Assembly (NCBI RefSeq): GCF_000247645.1
Contig: NZ_AHWA01000006.1
Span: 372,001-436,000, forward strand
Direction: 5' to 3'
Source of the DNA: Salinibacterium sp. PAMC 21357
Lineage (GTDB): Bacteria; Actinomycetota; Actinomycetes; Actinomycetales; Microbacteriaceae
DNA: 64,000 nucleotides
Numbering within the stretch: position 1 is the stretch's first letter; each line of letters opens with the position of its first letter. The notes beneath the pieces were generated by a model that saw nothing but the letters and a program-made list of their open reading frames with translations, was not told the DNA's origin and did no database searches. This document shows, one piece after another, positions 36,054 to 45,000 of the stretch. Both the position numbers and the translations under genes were made by a program.

Positions 36054-37567
36054 TGGCATCCAATTCCACGCTTCGGCGCTTGCGACGACTGCGCCGCGAC
36101 CGGCAGGCACAGAGCGAGAGTGACCTCACGTACGTGATCTATGTGAGCGTGATGCTTCTGCTGATTGTCGGCGTACCCATTATTCGGACGGCAGTGCTTG
36201 GCTTGGCAACCCCCGACGTGTTGGCCTTGGTGGCCGGCCCAGCCGCACCGGCGGTACTTGCCGCGATTACTGGGTTGTTGTTTGCTGCGCTTGTCGTGCT
36301 CGGACGGACTCGAGGGCCAGCGCTGATGGATCCGTTCCGCAGTGTCGTCGTTGCAAGCAACCACTTGCCTCGTCGTCACACGCTGCGGCGACCGTTCCTT
36401 GTTTCGGCCTCTCAACTTGTGGTGGCACTCGCGGCGGTCGCGTTGATCCTTGCTTCTGCCCTCGCGGTGGCGGGCGCAGCGACGGCACTCTCCGTCATCG
36501 CGTTCGTGGCGGCGACCGTGCTGATCGGCATCTTTGCCTCGATCGCGTGGCTGCTGGGGCAGAGCGTGTCGACTCAGGCTTCACAACGAGTAGCTGCGGT
36601 GCTCGCAGTGGTGTCACTCGGCACGGCGGTGATTCCGGGCGGACTGGTCGCAACGCCGTGGGGCTGGATTGCGCTGCTCTATCCGAGCTCCGCGTTCGTG
36701 GCATGGCCTGCGCTTGGCGCGTTGGCCGCACTGGTGATCCTCGCCGCGTTCGCTATCCCGCGACTCTTGGATAGCATCCGCGGTCCTGAATTGACCGCTC
36801 AGGCGCAGCGCTGGAGCAGCGCTGCCACGTTCAGCGCGACCGCCGATCTAGCGGGAGCATTCGCGGAGTTTCGGAGTCTTCCGACCGTGGGGCGTCGTTG
36901 GAGAGCGGTGCAGAATGTACCGACGCCAGTAGTGATGTTCGTGCGCGACCTTGTTGGCTCGCTGCGTTCTCCCGAACGGCCCATCGTGGCGGCGCTGTCG
37001 TTGCTCGTCGCGGGGTTCCTGCTCGCAAGTACAAGCTCCGTGCCCGCGACGGTTGCGTGGGCACCGGCCCTACTCGGCGGAATTTTTGCGTTTCTCGCGC
37101 TTGGCGTGTGGAGCGACGGATTTCGCCACGCCTCCGATACCGCGGTCGGGGTGCCCCTTTACGGTTTCGGCGTAGTGAAAGAGTTCGCACTGCACGCAAC
37201 GCTGCCAGCGGTGGGGGTGATCGTTTTCGTGGGCTCGGGAGCGCTAGCCGCGAGCGTTGCCGGTGCGTCGCTCCTGAGCGCCGCTGTGGCGGTCGCATTC
37301 GCGCTGTTTGTCATCACCGTTCGAATGATGAATGCCACGAAGGGTCAGATGCCGCTAGAACTCCTCGCCCCTATCCCTACCGCGGCAGGAGACCTCTCCG
37401 GCATGCTGATCGTGCTCTGGCAGGCTGACGCGTTGCTGCTCATCAGCGTAGCGAGCATCGTGTTGGCCTCGACTTGGCTCAGCGCACCGCTGCTCTTGGC
37501 AACGCTTCCCGTTGCCAGCACAATCGTGCTGTGGCTGGCGAGTCGAAACATTGCTGCCGCCCGCTGA
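36053..37567 (+). CDS. multi-helix membrane partner of the ABC ATPase
   Basis: 504 residues with roughly 11-12 hydrophobic helices and a basic N-terminus (STLRRLRRLRRDRQ). It overlaps the ATPase gene by one base, so translation is coupled and it is the likely permease subunit. It resembles actinobacterial proteins annotated as DUF6297, a recollection I cannot test here. Substrate unknown. Confidence 0.8.
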   Translation: MASNSTLRRLRRLRRDRQAQSESDLTYVIYVSVMLLLIVGVPIIRTAVLGLATPDVLALVAGPAAPAVLAAITGLLFAALVVLGRTRGPALMDPFRSVVVASNHLPRRHTLRRPFLVSASQLVVALAAVALILASALAVAGAATALSVIAFVAATVLIGIFASIAWLLGQSVSTQASQRVAAVLAVVSLGTAVIPGGLVATPWGWIALLYPSSAFVAWPALGALAALVILAAFAIPRLLDSIRGPELTAQAQRWSSAATFSATADLAGAFAEFRSLPTVGRRWRAVQNVPTPVVMFVRDLVGSLRSPERPIVAALSLLVAGFLLASTSSVPATVAWAPALLGGIFAFLALGVWSDGFRHASDTAVGVPLYGFGVVKEFALHATLPAVGVIVFVGSGALAASVAGASLLSAAVAVAFALFVITVRMMNATKGQMPLELLAPIPTAAGDLSGMLIVLWQADALLLISVASIVLASTWLSAPLLLATLPVASTIVLWLASRNIAAAR

Positions 37568-37587
37568 CAGACCGTGCCGTGCCCCGA

Positions 37588-39828
37588 TTAGCTCGCTGAA
37601 ATACGCGTCACATCCACCATCCATGCGTAGTTGAAGGCGCGCTCGCGCCAGGCGTCGTAGCGGCCGGAGACTCCGCCGTGGCCCGCCGCCATCTCGGTCT
37701 TGAGCAGTGCATCCGCCCCCACCTCGCGCAGCCGGGCAACCCATTTGGCTGGCTCGACGTAGAGCACGCGGGTGTCGTTGAGCGAGGTCACGGCGAGAAT
37801 CGGCGGGTAGTGGGTGTCGTGCACATTCTCGAGCGGGGAGTACGACTTCATGTAGTAGTAGACCTCCTCATTGTGCAGGGGGTCACCCCACTCATCCCAC
37901 TCGATAACAGTCAGCGGCAGCGAGGGGTCAAGGATCGAGGTGAGCGGGTCGACGAAGGGAACGACCGCGAGGATGCCCGAGAACAGTTGCGGGGCCAAGT
38001 TGGCGACGGCGCCCATGAGGAGGCCGCCAGCGCTTCCACCCTCAGCAACGAGTCGATCGCTGGAGGTCACGTCGTTGTCGATCAGGTGATGGGCGCACGC
38101 GACAAAGTCAGTGAAGGTGTTGCGCTTGTGAAGCTTTTTGCCGCCTTCGTACCAGGTGCGACCGAGTTCGCCACCACCGCGAACGTGGGCGACCGCGAAG
38201 ACAATGCCGCGGTCGAGCAGGCTCAGGCGCCCGACAGCGAAGCCGGGATCGATGCTGATCTCGTAGGAGCCGTAGCCGTAAAGCACCGTCGGCGCCGGGG
38301 TACCTGGCACCACGAGATCATTGCGGTACACGAGGGAGATCGGAACGCGAGTACCGTCGGAGGCGGTGGCCCATTCCCGACGCTGGGTGTACAGCGCAGG
38401 CTCAAAGTGGCCAAGCACCGGCTGCTGTTTGCGCACGACCAGCTCATTGTCATCCACTAGATAGTCGTAGACGATCGTCGGCGTCACGAAACTGCCATAG
38501 CTGAGGCGGATGCTCGGCTGGTTCCACTCGGGGTTGGAGCTGAGGCCCACGGTGAAGAGTTCGTCGTCGAATTTCAGTTCGTGGGGAGTGTCTTCGTAGC
38601 GCCCGCCATGCTTCGGAACGATCGCAACCGCCACGCGGGTGAGACCCTCGCGGCGGTACTCGATCGCCACAAAATCCTTGAAGGCATCGACGCCCTCGAG
38701 GCGCACGGCTTCGTTGTGGGGGAGAATCACGCGGCGCTCGCCGAGAGGATCGGCCGCAGCAACACTCACGAGCTCGAAGTTGATCGCGTCCTTGTTGTGC
38801 ACGATCAGCAGGCGATCCTGGGTGCCGACGATCACATGCTCAACGTCATACTCGACGCCCACCTCGCGCGGCCAGACAACCTCGAACTCACCGGTCGGAT
38901 CGCTCGTGTCGAGCAAGCGCGTCTCGCTCGTCAGACGCGAACCCGCCTCGATCGCCAAATACTTGCCACTGCGTGAGCGACCAACGCCCACCCAGAAGCT
39001 CTCGTCGGGCTCATGAAAAACCTGCACGGCGGATGCCGCAGCGGTGCCCAGCTCGTAGCGCCAGACGGTATCGGGGCGCCACGCATCATCCACGGTCGTA
39101 TAGAAGACGTGCTTGCCCGTGGCATCCAGGAGCGCGCCGCCCGCGGTGCCCGGAATTTCGTCGGCAAGGTCATCGGCGGCGCTGAAGCGGATGACGGCAG
39201 CGGCGGCATCTGCGGTGTCGCTCGAACTCGCCGCATCGCCGAGCTGGCGCACCCGCAGCGTGTACCGCTCATCGCCCTCGATGTCCACGCCATAGAGCAA
39301 CAGCGTTCCATCGTCGCTGAGCGAGAATGAGCCCAAGCTGAAGAAGTCATGGCCCTCGGCTTCGACGTTGTCGTCGAGCAAGATCTGCTCGCCGGGAAGG
39401 GTCGTGGGTGCGGCGGCGGCCACGGCCACGGCAGCCGCGTCGGTGCGGTCCGCAGTAGCCTCAGCGTCACCAGCAACGGGCTCCACAATCGTCGGGGGAG
39501 TCCAGTCATCCTCTCCAGTGATCGGTGCGCGGCAGTGAATCGGATACTGCTTGCCCTCTTCGGTACGGCTGAAGTACCACCACTGGCCGCGACGAACCGG
39601 AACGCTCAGATCGGTTTCTTGCGTACGGCCCTTAATCTCTTCGAAGATCTGCTCTTGCAGCACGCTGAGGTGGCTCGTGCGGGCCGAGGTGTAGGCATTC
39701 TCGGCATGGAGGTGCGCGAGGGTATCGGGGCTCTCTTTGTCGCGCATCCACTCGTAATTGTCGACGTAGTGGTCGCCATGCTGGAGGCGTTCCGTGGGAA
39801 CCTTTGCGGCTTCAGGTGGGGTGAGCAT
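37588..39828 (-). CDS. ptrB: oligopeptidase B (S9 family serine peptidase)
   Basis: 746 residues. An N-terminal beta-propeller is followed by an alpha/beta-hydrolase domain with GGSAGGLLMG around the catalytic Ser, the Asp in VTSLNDTRV and the His in AAGHGGVSGR. LSLLDRGIVFAVAHVRGGGELG and the YSPLENV stretch are typical of oligopeptidase B, which cuts short peptides after basic residues. There is no signal peptide, so it is cytoplasmic. The propeller contains an Ala-rich insertion near residues 120-145 that looks like low-complexity drift. Confidence 0.93.
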   Translation of the reverse strand: MLTPPEAAKVPTERLQHGDHYVDNYEWMRDKESPDTLAHLHAENAYTSARTSHLSVLQEQIFEEIKGRTQETDLSVPVRRGQWWYFSRTEEGKQYPIHCRAPITGEDDWTPPTIVEPVAGDAEATADRTDAAAVAVAAAAPTTLPGEQILLDDNVEAEGHDFFSLGSFSLSDDGTLLLYGVDIEGDERYTLRVRQLGDAASSSDTADAAAAVIRFSAADDLADEIPGTAGGALLDATGKHVFYTTVDDAWRPDTVWRYELGTAAASAVQVFHEPDESFWVGVGRSRSGKYLAIEAGSRLTSETRLLDTSDPTGEFEVVWPREVGVEYDVEHVIVGTQDRLLIVHNKDAINFELVSVAAADPLGERRVILPHNEAVRLEGVDAFKDFVAIEYRREGLTRVAVAIVPKHGGRYEDTPHELKFDDELFTVGLSSNPEWNQPSIRLSYGSFVTPTIVYDYLVDDNELVVRKQQPVLGHFEPALYTQRREWATASDGTRVPISLVYRNDLVVPGTPAPTVLYGYGSYEISIDPGFAVGRLSLLDRGIVFAVAHVRGGGELGRTWYEGGKKLHKRNTFTDFVACAHHLIDNDVTSSDRLVAEGGSAGGLLMGAVANLAPQLFSGILAVVPFVDPLTSILDPSLPLTVIEWDEWGDPLHNEEVYYYMKSYSPLENVHDTHYPPILAVTSLNDTRVLYVEPAKWVARLREVGADALLKTEMAAGHGGVSGRYDAWRERAFNYAWMVDVTRISAS

Positions 39829-39932
39829 GACTTCAGCGTATGCCCGAACCCTGCACAGCAGAAGTGAGGCATCGCGATGAGATCGCCAATTCCTATAGCA
39901 TCGTGAAGCAACCTCAACGATGGGAATTTCGG

Positions 39933-41309
39933 ATGGCGAACGTTCAGCTCACGCCGAAGCGATCCGTCGCTGATCGCGGCGCGGTCAGCGCGAGGTCGAG
40001 CATCCGTTTTTTGGCGGTGGCGCTCATGGCAGTGCTCGTCACGACAGGCTTGAGCGCGTGCTTCCGACAAGCAAACGCGGCAACCCTTTGGCTCGGTGTG
40101 CAGAGCAGCGTCGAATCAGTCGAAACCGATCGGTACTTGAACGGCTTCACTTACAGCACACATCTCAAGGCAGTGATTAAGGAATCTGCGACCGATGAAG
40201 AGATTCAGAAGCTCATCGGGGATGCCTCAGAGTACGTGCTAAAGAATGGCCCCGACGGAAACTTTTCGATTTGGCTTTCGTACCGCGGCCTCAAACTAAG
40301 TCCTCGTGCGAACGATCCCGACTCTACTGTTGTGATCGACCGATGGAATGTTCTCAGAGTGGATCCGCGCATCCACGGTGGCACAATCTCGAACTCCCGC
40401 CCGTACGTAGTGGTTGATCGCACTGACCTTGCCGCTCTCGCACTCGAGAACTCTAGTGTCGACGATTCGCTGCGGGTGGTGGCCTACAGTGACGACAAGC
40501 ATTCTTCCTTCACGCTCACAAGCTGCGGTGTGGACGAGACCCGCGCGGCATTCGCGCAGAGTGTTCTTGACGACGATGCAGTCATCGAAGCCACTATCGA
40601 CTTCTGCTCCGAGGCAACCCTCGCAACGTCATCGCCCGAGGAGATGGTGGCGCTAGCGACTCGGGTGCGCCAACTGGCAACGCAGGCGGGTGAAGAGCAG
40701 CTTGCCATCGAAATCGAATCCGCCGCTGACGACACAGGTTTTGTTGACTCAAGCCTTCCGCTTGCTCAGTTTAACGATCCGATGCAAAGGCTTCTCACCC
40801 GCGTCTCCGAGCAGCCTTCGACGCTCGCCTCGCTTCACCTCAATGCCGACGGTGTCTTGCGAATCGGGGTCACCGGCGATTCTGCTCTGCAGGCGACTAT
40901 CGCTTTAGTTCTGGCTGACCCCGATCTGGCTGCGGCCAGCAAGGTGGCATACGACGGACTGGTGCACGGCACGAAAGTGTATTTGGAGGCACGCACGCTT
41001 GACGAGGCCGAGCGAAGCCTTGAGCTTGCGGAGAAACTCGTCACGGTATCTGGCGTGGCTTCCGTTGCCCTAACGCCCTCCGGAATTAAGGCCAACATGA
41101 CCGACGACGATCTCACTGAGGCCAACGGTCGCGCCGCGATCGACATCATTCTTGCGAGCGGTCAGTGGAACGGTCAATGGATCTCCATCGGCAACGGTCT
41201 CTACGGCTACGAAGCATTCACGGTCGCCGACAGAGTGCCCGTTGCGGCCGAAAGTGACCTGGTGAAGAGCCTCGGCACCTACTGGTTGGCCAGTGTTCCC
41301 ACCAGCTAA
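39933..41309 (+). CDS. putative lipoprotein of unknown function
   Basis: 458 residues from MANVQLTPKRS. The signal sequence ends in a lipobox (VTTGLSAC, about residue 45), so the mature protein should be membrane-anchored outside the cell. The rest is soluble, rich in Asp, Ser and Ala. Two similar-looking segments (around IQKLIGDASEYVL and EAERSLELAEKLV) hint at repeated alpha/beta units, which I cannot confirm. An earlier ATG at 39840 would overlap the divergent peptidase promoter. I do not recognise the family. Confidence 0.7.
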   Translation: MANVQLTPKRSVADRGAVSARSSIRFLAVALMAVLVTTGLSACFRQANAATLWLGVQSSVESVETDRYLNGFTYSTHLKAVIKESATDEEIQKLIGDASEYVLKNGPDGNFSIWLSYRGLKLSPRANDPDSTVVIDRWNVLRVDPRIHGGTISNSRPYVVVDRTDLAALALENSSVDDSLRVVAYSDDKHSSFTLTSCGVDETRAAFAQSVLDDDAVIEATIDFCSEATLATSSPEEMVALATRVRQLATQAGEEQLAIEIESAADDTGFVDSSLPLAQFNDPMQRLLTRVSEQPSTLASLHLNADGVLRIGVTGDSALQATIALVLADPDLAAASKVAYDGLVHGTKVYLEARTLDEAERSLELAEKLVTVSGVASVALTPSGIKANMTDDDLTEANGRAAIDIILASGQWNGQWISIGNGLYGYEAFTVADRVPVAAESDLVKSLGTYWLASVPTS

Positions 41310-41334
41310 CGGTGCACAAGAGATCGGGCGAGTG

Positions 41335-42078
41335 CTACTCGAGAAAGCCGCGCAGTAGGAGCGCGGTGCCTGCGAGGTGCTCACTCATGGCTTGAGCGGC
41401 AGCATCCGGTCGCCCGGTCAGAATCGCGATCGCGATTTGTTCGTGCTGAGTATTGGAGTGCGCGATGTTGGGGCCGAGCGAGGGGATGCTGTCGAGCAAC
41501 TCGTTGACGCGCATCCGCACATCAGCAATCAGCGGAGTGAGGGATGCCGAACCGGCGAGCTCACCCACCATGAGGTGAAAGCGTGAGTCGAGGCGCCGGT
41601 ATTCCTCATCGCTCGCGTCGTTGGCGTTGCTCAAGCTTTGCCAGAGGAGTTCTCGTTCGCTGGGAGTGAGGGCACGACCCGCAGCGGCGCGTGCTCCGCC
41701 AACCTCAAGAATCTCGCGCAGGGTGAGAGTGTCTTCGATGAGTTCAGGAGTCAGTGGTCGCGACGGTGCCACTGAGCCGCCGGAAGGGGTTCCCGGAATG
41801 TGCGTCGGCAAAACGTCGCTGACGAAAGTGCCGCCGTAACGACCTCGGCGAGACACCAAATACCCGGCATCGCTGAGCGATGCGATGGCATCGCGAACGG
41901 TGTCCCTACTGACCGAGAGCATCGTGGCGAGTTCACGCTCGGCGGGCAAGCGTTCGCCGGGAGCGACGAGTCCCAGACGAACCGTCTGGAGGAGGCGCTG
42001 AACGGTCTCCTCGAAGGAGTTGCCCCCGCGCACCGGGCGCAGCAGCAACTCTCCGTGGAGACCGGCCGGCTCATCCAT
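41335..42078 (-). CDS. GntR/FadR-family regulator of the gamma-glutamylation operon
   Basis: 247 residues. The N-terminal winged helix reads ETVQRLLQTVRLGLVAPGER then LPAERELATMLSVSRDTVRDAI, classic GntR, with an all-helical FCD ligand domain (residues ~105-240; its FCD metal-site Asp/His candidates are in LDSRFHLMVGELA). Its start overlaps the SDR stop (TAATG), making it the last gene of the 46354-to-41335 operon. It is the natural local regulator, possibly acting on the palindrome at 46459. Confidence 0.92.
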   Translation of the reverse strand: MDEPAGLHGELLLRPVRGGNSFEETVQRLLQTVRLGLVAPGERLPAERELATMLSVSRDTVRDAIASLSDAGYLVSRRGRYGGTFVSDVLPTHIPGTPSGGSVAPSRPLTPELIEDTLTLREILEVGGARAAAGRALTPSERELLWQSLSNANDASDEEYRRLDSRFHLMVGELAGSASLTPLIADVRMRVNELLDSIPSLGPNIAHSNTQHEQIAIAILTGRPDAAAQAMSEHLAGTALLLRGFLE

Positions 42079-42866
42079 TACAGAGGCGTCGTGTAGGCCG
42101 AGCTGATGCCGCCATCGACGATGAAGGTCGACGCGGTGATGAACGAGGAGTCATCGCTGGCGAGGAAGGCAACCGCAGCGGCGAGCTCATCCGCTTCGGC
42201 AAAACGGCCCATCGGAATATGAACGAGGCGACGAGCGGCACGTTCAGGGTCTTTCGCAAAGAGCTCCTGAAGAAGCGGGGTGCTCGTGGGGCCGGGGCAG
42301 AGTGCATTGACTCGAATTCCCTCCCGGGCGAACTGCACGCCCAACTCACGGCTCATCGCCAACACGCCGCCTTTGGAAGCGGTGTACGAAATCTGGCTGG
42401 TCGCTGATCCCATGATAGCGACGAAGGAAGCCGTGTTGATGATCGAGCCCTTGCCCTGCTTGACCATGTGGCGAAGGGCGGCGCGGCAGCAGAGGTAGAC
42501 CGACTTGAGGTTGACGTCTTGAACTTTTTCCCACGCGGGCAGCTCAGTGGTGACGATCGAGTCATCCTCGGGCGGCGAGATGCCGGCGTTGTTGAAGGCA
42601 ATATCGACCGAGCCGTAGGTGCTGGCGGTGGTGTCGAAGAGTTCGTTTACCTGCGCTTCATCTGTCACGTTGACCTTGATGAAGTGGCCGCCGACAAGTT
42701 CGGCGGCGGCGAGACCGGTTGTTTCGTCCATGTCGGCGATGACGACGGTGGCGCCTTCAGCGGCGAACCGTCGCGCGGTGGCGAGGCCAATTCCGCTCGC
42801 GCCGCCAGTGATGACGGCGACTTTGCCGGCGAGACGTTGGGTGAGGTCGATCGGGGTGATGCTCAT
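42078..42866 (-). CDS. short-chain dehydrogenase/reductase
   Basis: 262 residues, AAGGAG before the ATG. The NAD(P)-binding TGGASGIG lies at 20-27, NNAG around 93, and the catalytic Ser and YTASKGG (Tyr, Lys) near 160. Asp at the end of beta-2 (IADMDE) favours NAD. The C-terminus ends with DGGISSAYTTPL. In this operon it stands where polyamine pathways place an amine oxidase (PuuB), so oxidation of an alcohol, such as the hydroxyl of gamma-glutamylethanolamide, is the plausible reaction. That is inference from context. Confidence 0.9.
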   Translation of the reverse strand: MSITPIDLTQRLAGKVAVITGGASGIGLATARRFAAEGATVVIADMDETTGLAAAELVGGHFIKVNVTDEAQVNELFDTTASTYGSVDIAFNNAGISPPEDDSIVTTELPAWEKVQDVNLKSVYLCCRAALRHMVKQGKGSIINTASFVAIMGSATSQISYTASKGGVLAMSRELGVQFAREGIRVNALCPGPTSTPLLQELFAKDPERAARRLVHIPMGRFAEADELAAAVAFLASDDSSFITASTFIVDGGISSAYTTPL

Positions 42867-42898
42867 TCGATGCTCCTTGAGTGAAAAGGGTGGGGTTG

Positions 42899-44260
42899 TC
42901 AGTCGACGGCGATGAAAACGTTCTTGGTTTCGGTGAAGTTCAGCGGGGCATCGGGGCCAAGTTCGCGGCCGAGACCCGATTGCTTGAAACCGCCGAAGGG
43001 AGTGGAGTACCGCACCGACGAGTGCGAATTGACCGAGAGGTTGCCCGCCTCGATGGCGCGAGACACCCGAATAGCCCGGCTGCCATCGCGCGTCCAGATA
43101 GAGCCAGAGAGCCCGTACTCGGAGTCGTTGGCTAGCTGCACCGCATCCTTCTCATCATCGAACGGGAGTACGGTCACGACGGGCCCGAAGATCTCATCGG
43201 TCACGCAGCGGTCTTGGCGCGATTCGGGAGTGAGCACAGTGGGGGCGAACCAATAGCCCGGGCCATCCGGCGCCGTACCGCGGAACGCCACGGGAGCGTC
43301 GGCAGGCACATAGGACTGCACCGAAGCCAAGTGCTTCGCCGAAACGAGCGGCCCCATTTCTGTTGCTTCGTCAGCGGGGTCTCCCACCTTCACCCCCGCG
43401 ACGGCGGGTTCAAGAAGCTCCATGAAGCGGTCGTAGGCGCTGCGTTCAACGAGGATGCGGCTGCGGGCGCAGCAGTCCTGGCCGGCATTCTCGAAGACTC
43501 CGTACGGTGCTGCAGCAGCCGCCTTTTCGAGGTCAGCATCGGCAAACACAACGTTGGCGCTTTTGCCACCGAGCTCCAAAGTAACCCGCTTCACTTGAGC
43601 CGCGCATCCGGCCATAATCTGCTTGCCGACCGCAGTTGACCCGGTGAACACCACCTTGCGCACCGTGGGGTTGGTCACGAAGCGCTCGCCGACAACAGAA
43701 CCTTTGCCCGGCAGAACCTGAAAGAGCCCCTCGGGCAAGCCCGCTTCGAGCGCGAGTTCGCCGAGACGGATGCTCGTGAGCGGGGTCCACTCGGCGGGCT
43801 TCAGCACCACAGCGTTGCCCGCCGCCAGTGCTGGGGCGAATCCCCACGCCGCGATCGTCATCGGAAAGTTCCACGGCGTGATGACGCCCACAACGCCCAG
43901 TGGCTCATGAAAAGTGACGTTAATGCCGCCCGCGACCGGAATTTGCTGGCCGAACATCCGCTCCGGGGCAGCAGCGTAATAGTTGAGAACGTCGCGAACA
44001 TGACCGGCTTCCCACCGGGCCTGGGAGATCGGATGACCGGAGTTGCTGACCTCGAGCGCAGCAAGATTTTCGAGGTCGCCGTCGACCGTCTGAGCAAAGC
44101 GGCGCAGCATCAGCGATTTGTCGGCGGGAGAGACGCGCGCCCAGGCTTTCTGGGCGACGGCGGCACGGGCGATTGCCTCATCGGTGGCTTCGATATCGAG
44201 AAGGTCGACAGTGCCGATCTCGGTCTCGTTGGTGGGATTGATGACGGTATAAGTGCTCAC
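42899..44260 (-). CDS. aldehyde dehydrogenase (PuuC-like)
   Basis: 453 residues. Motifs present: ITPWNFPMTIAAWG, FTGSTAVGKQIM, LELGGKSANVVF with the general-base Glu, and FENAGQDCCARSR with the catalytic Cys. The GTG start overlaps the hydrolase stop (GTGA). It should oxidise an aldehyde intermediate, presumably gamma-glutamyl-linked, to the acid with NAD(P)+. Order and overlap with the GS-like and hydrolase genes support that role; specificity cannot be read from the sequence. Confidence 0.93.
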   Translation of the reverse strand: MSTYTVINPTNETEIGTVDLLDIEATDEAIARAAVAQKAWARVSPADKSLMLRRFAQTVDGDLENLAALEVSNSGHPISQARWEAGHVRDVLNYYAAAPERMFGQQIPVAGGINVTFHEPLGVVGVITPWNFPMTIAAWGFAPALAAGNAVVLKPAEWTPLTSIRLGELALEAGLPEGLFQVLPGKGSVVGERFVTNPTVRKVVFTGSTAVGKQIMAGCAAQVKRVTLELGGKSANVVFADADLEKAAAAAPYGVFENAGQDCCARSRILVERSAYDRFMELLEPAVAGVKVGDPADEATEMGPLVSAKHLASVQSYVPADAPVAFRGTAPDGPGYWFAPTVLTPESRQDRCVTDEIFGPVVTVLPFDDEKDAVQLANDSEYGLSGSIWTRDGSRAIRVSRAIEAGNLSVNSHSSVRYSTPFGGFKQSGLGRELGPDAPLNFTETKNVFIAVD

Positions 44261-45000
44261 GCGAGAGCCTTTCGGTGGTTACGGGCTGCTTCGACGAGCC
44301 CTTCGAATAGTCGAATATCTTCGGGCGCTGCCTCGGGATGCCATTGCACGGCAACCGCGAAAGTGGCCGATGGCAGTTCGACGGCTTCGATCACGCCGTC
44401 GCTGGTGCGCGCCGTGACGACGAGCCCATCAGCGAGGCGGTCGATGGCTTGGTGGTGGTACACCGGAACGGTGAGGGGATCGGACCCATTACCGAGCATG
44501 TCGTTGATGAGCAGATCACCCTCGAGCTCGACAGGAAGATGGTTGAAGATTCCCCCACCGGCTTGATAGTTGGTGTGGCCAACGATGTCTGGCAGATGCT
44601 GGTGCAGGGTGCCGCCCAACCCAACGTTGAGCACTTGGGCTCCCCGACAAATGCCGAGAAATGGCAGGTCGGCATCCAGAGCTTGAGTGAGCAATTCTGC
44701 TTCCCACGCATCGCGGTCGAGCCGAGGCTCATCGGTGGTGGGGTGCGGTTCTTGGCCGTACCGCGCCGGGTTGAAATCCTTGCCGCCGGTGATGATCAGG
44801 CCGTCGAGACCGTGCAGCACCCGTTGAGCAATTTCTGGGCTGACGGGTTGGGGCGGAAGCAGCACCGCAATGCCGCCCGCTCGCGTGACAGCCTCGAAGT
44901 ACGACTTCGGTAAGAATGCTGCCTGAACGTCCCAGACCCCGGTCTGGGACTGCTCGAGGTAGGTGGTCAGGCCGATAATGGGTCGATCAGAGACGCTCAA
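44257..45000 (-). CDS. class I gamma-glutamyl hydrolase (PuuD-like)
   Basis: 247 residues, TTG start inside the end of the GS-like gene. The catalytic Cys is in LGICRGAQVLNV, with His and Glu in VQWHPEAAP. YHHQAIDRLADGL is a conserved family stretch. PuuD-type enzymes split gamma-glutamyl amides back to glutamate and the oxidised product, finishing the gamma-glutamylation route. Neighbours on both sides overlap, so all are co-translated. Confidence 0.93.
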   Translation of the reverse strand: MSVSDRPIIGLTTYLEQSQTGVWDVQAAFLPKSYFEAVTRAGGIAVLLPPQPVSPEIAQRVLHGLDGLIITGGKDFNPARYGQEPHPTTDEPRLDRDAWEAELLTQALDADLPFLGICRGAQVLNVGLGGTLHQHLPDIVGHTNYQAGGGIFNHLPVELEGDLLINDMLGNGSDPLTVPVYHHQAIDRLADGLVVTARTSDGVIEAVELPSATFAVAVQWHPEAAPEDIRLFEGLVEAARNHRKALA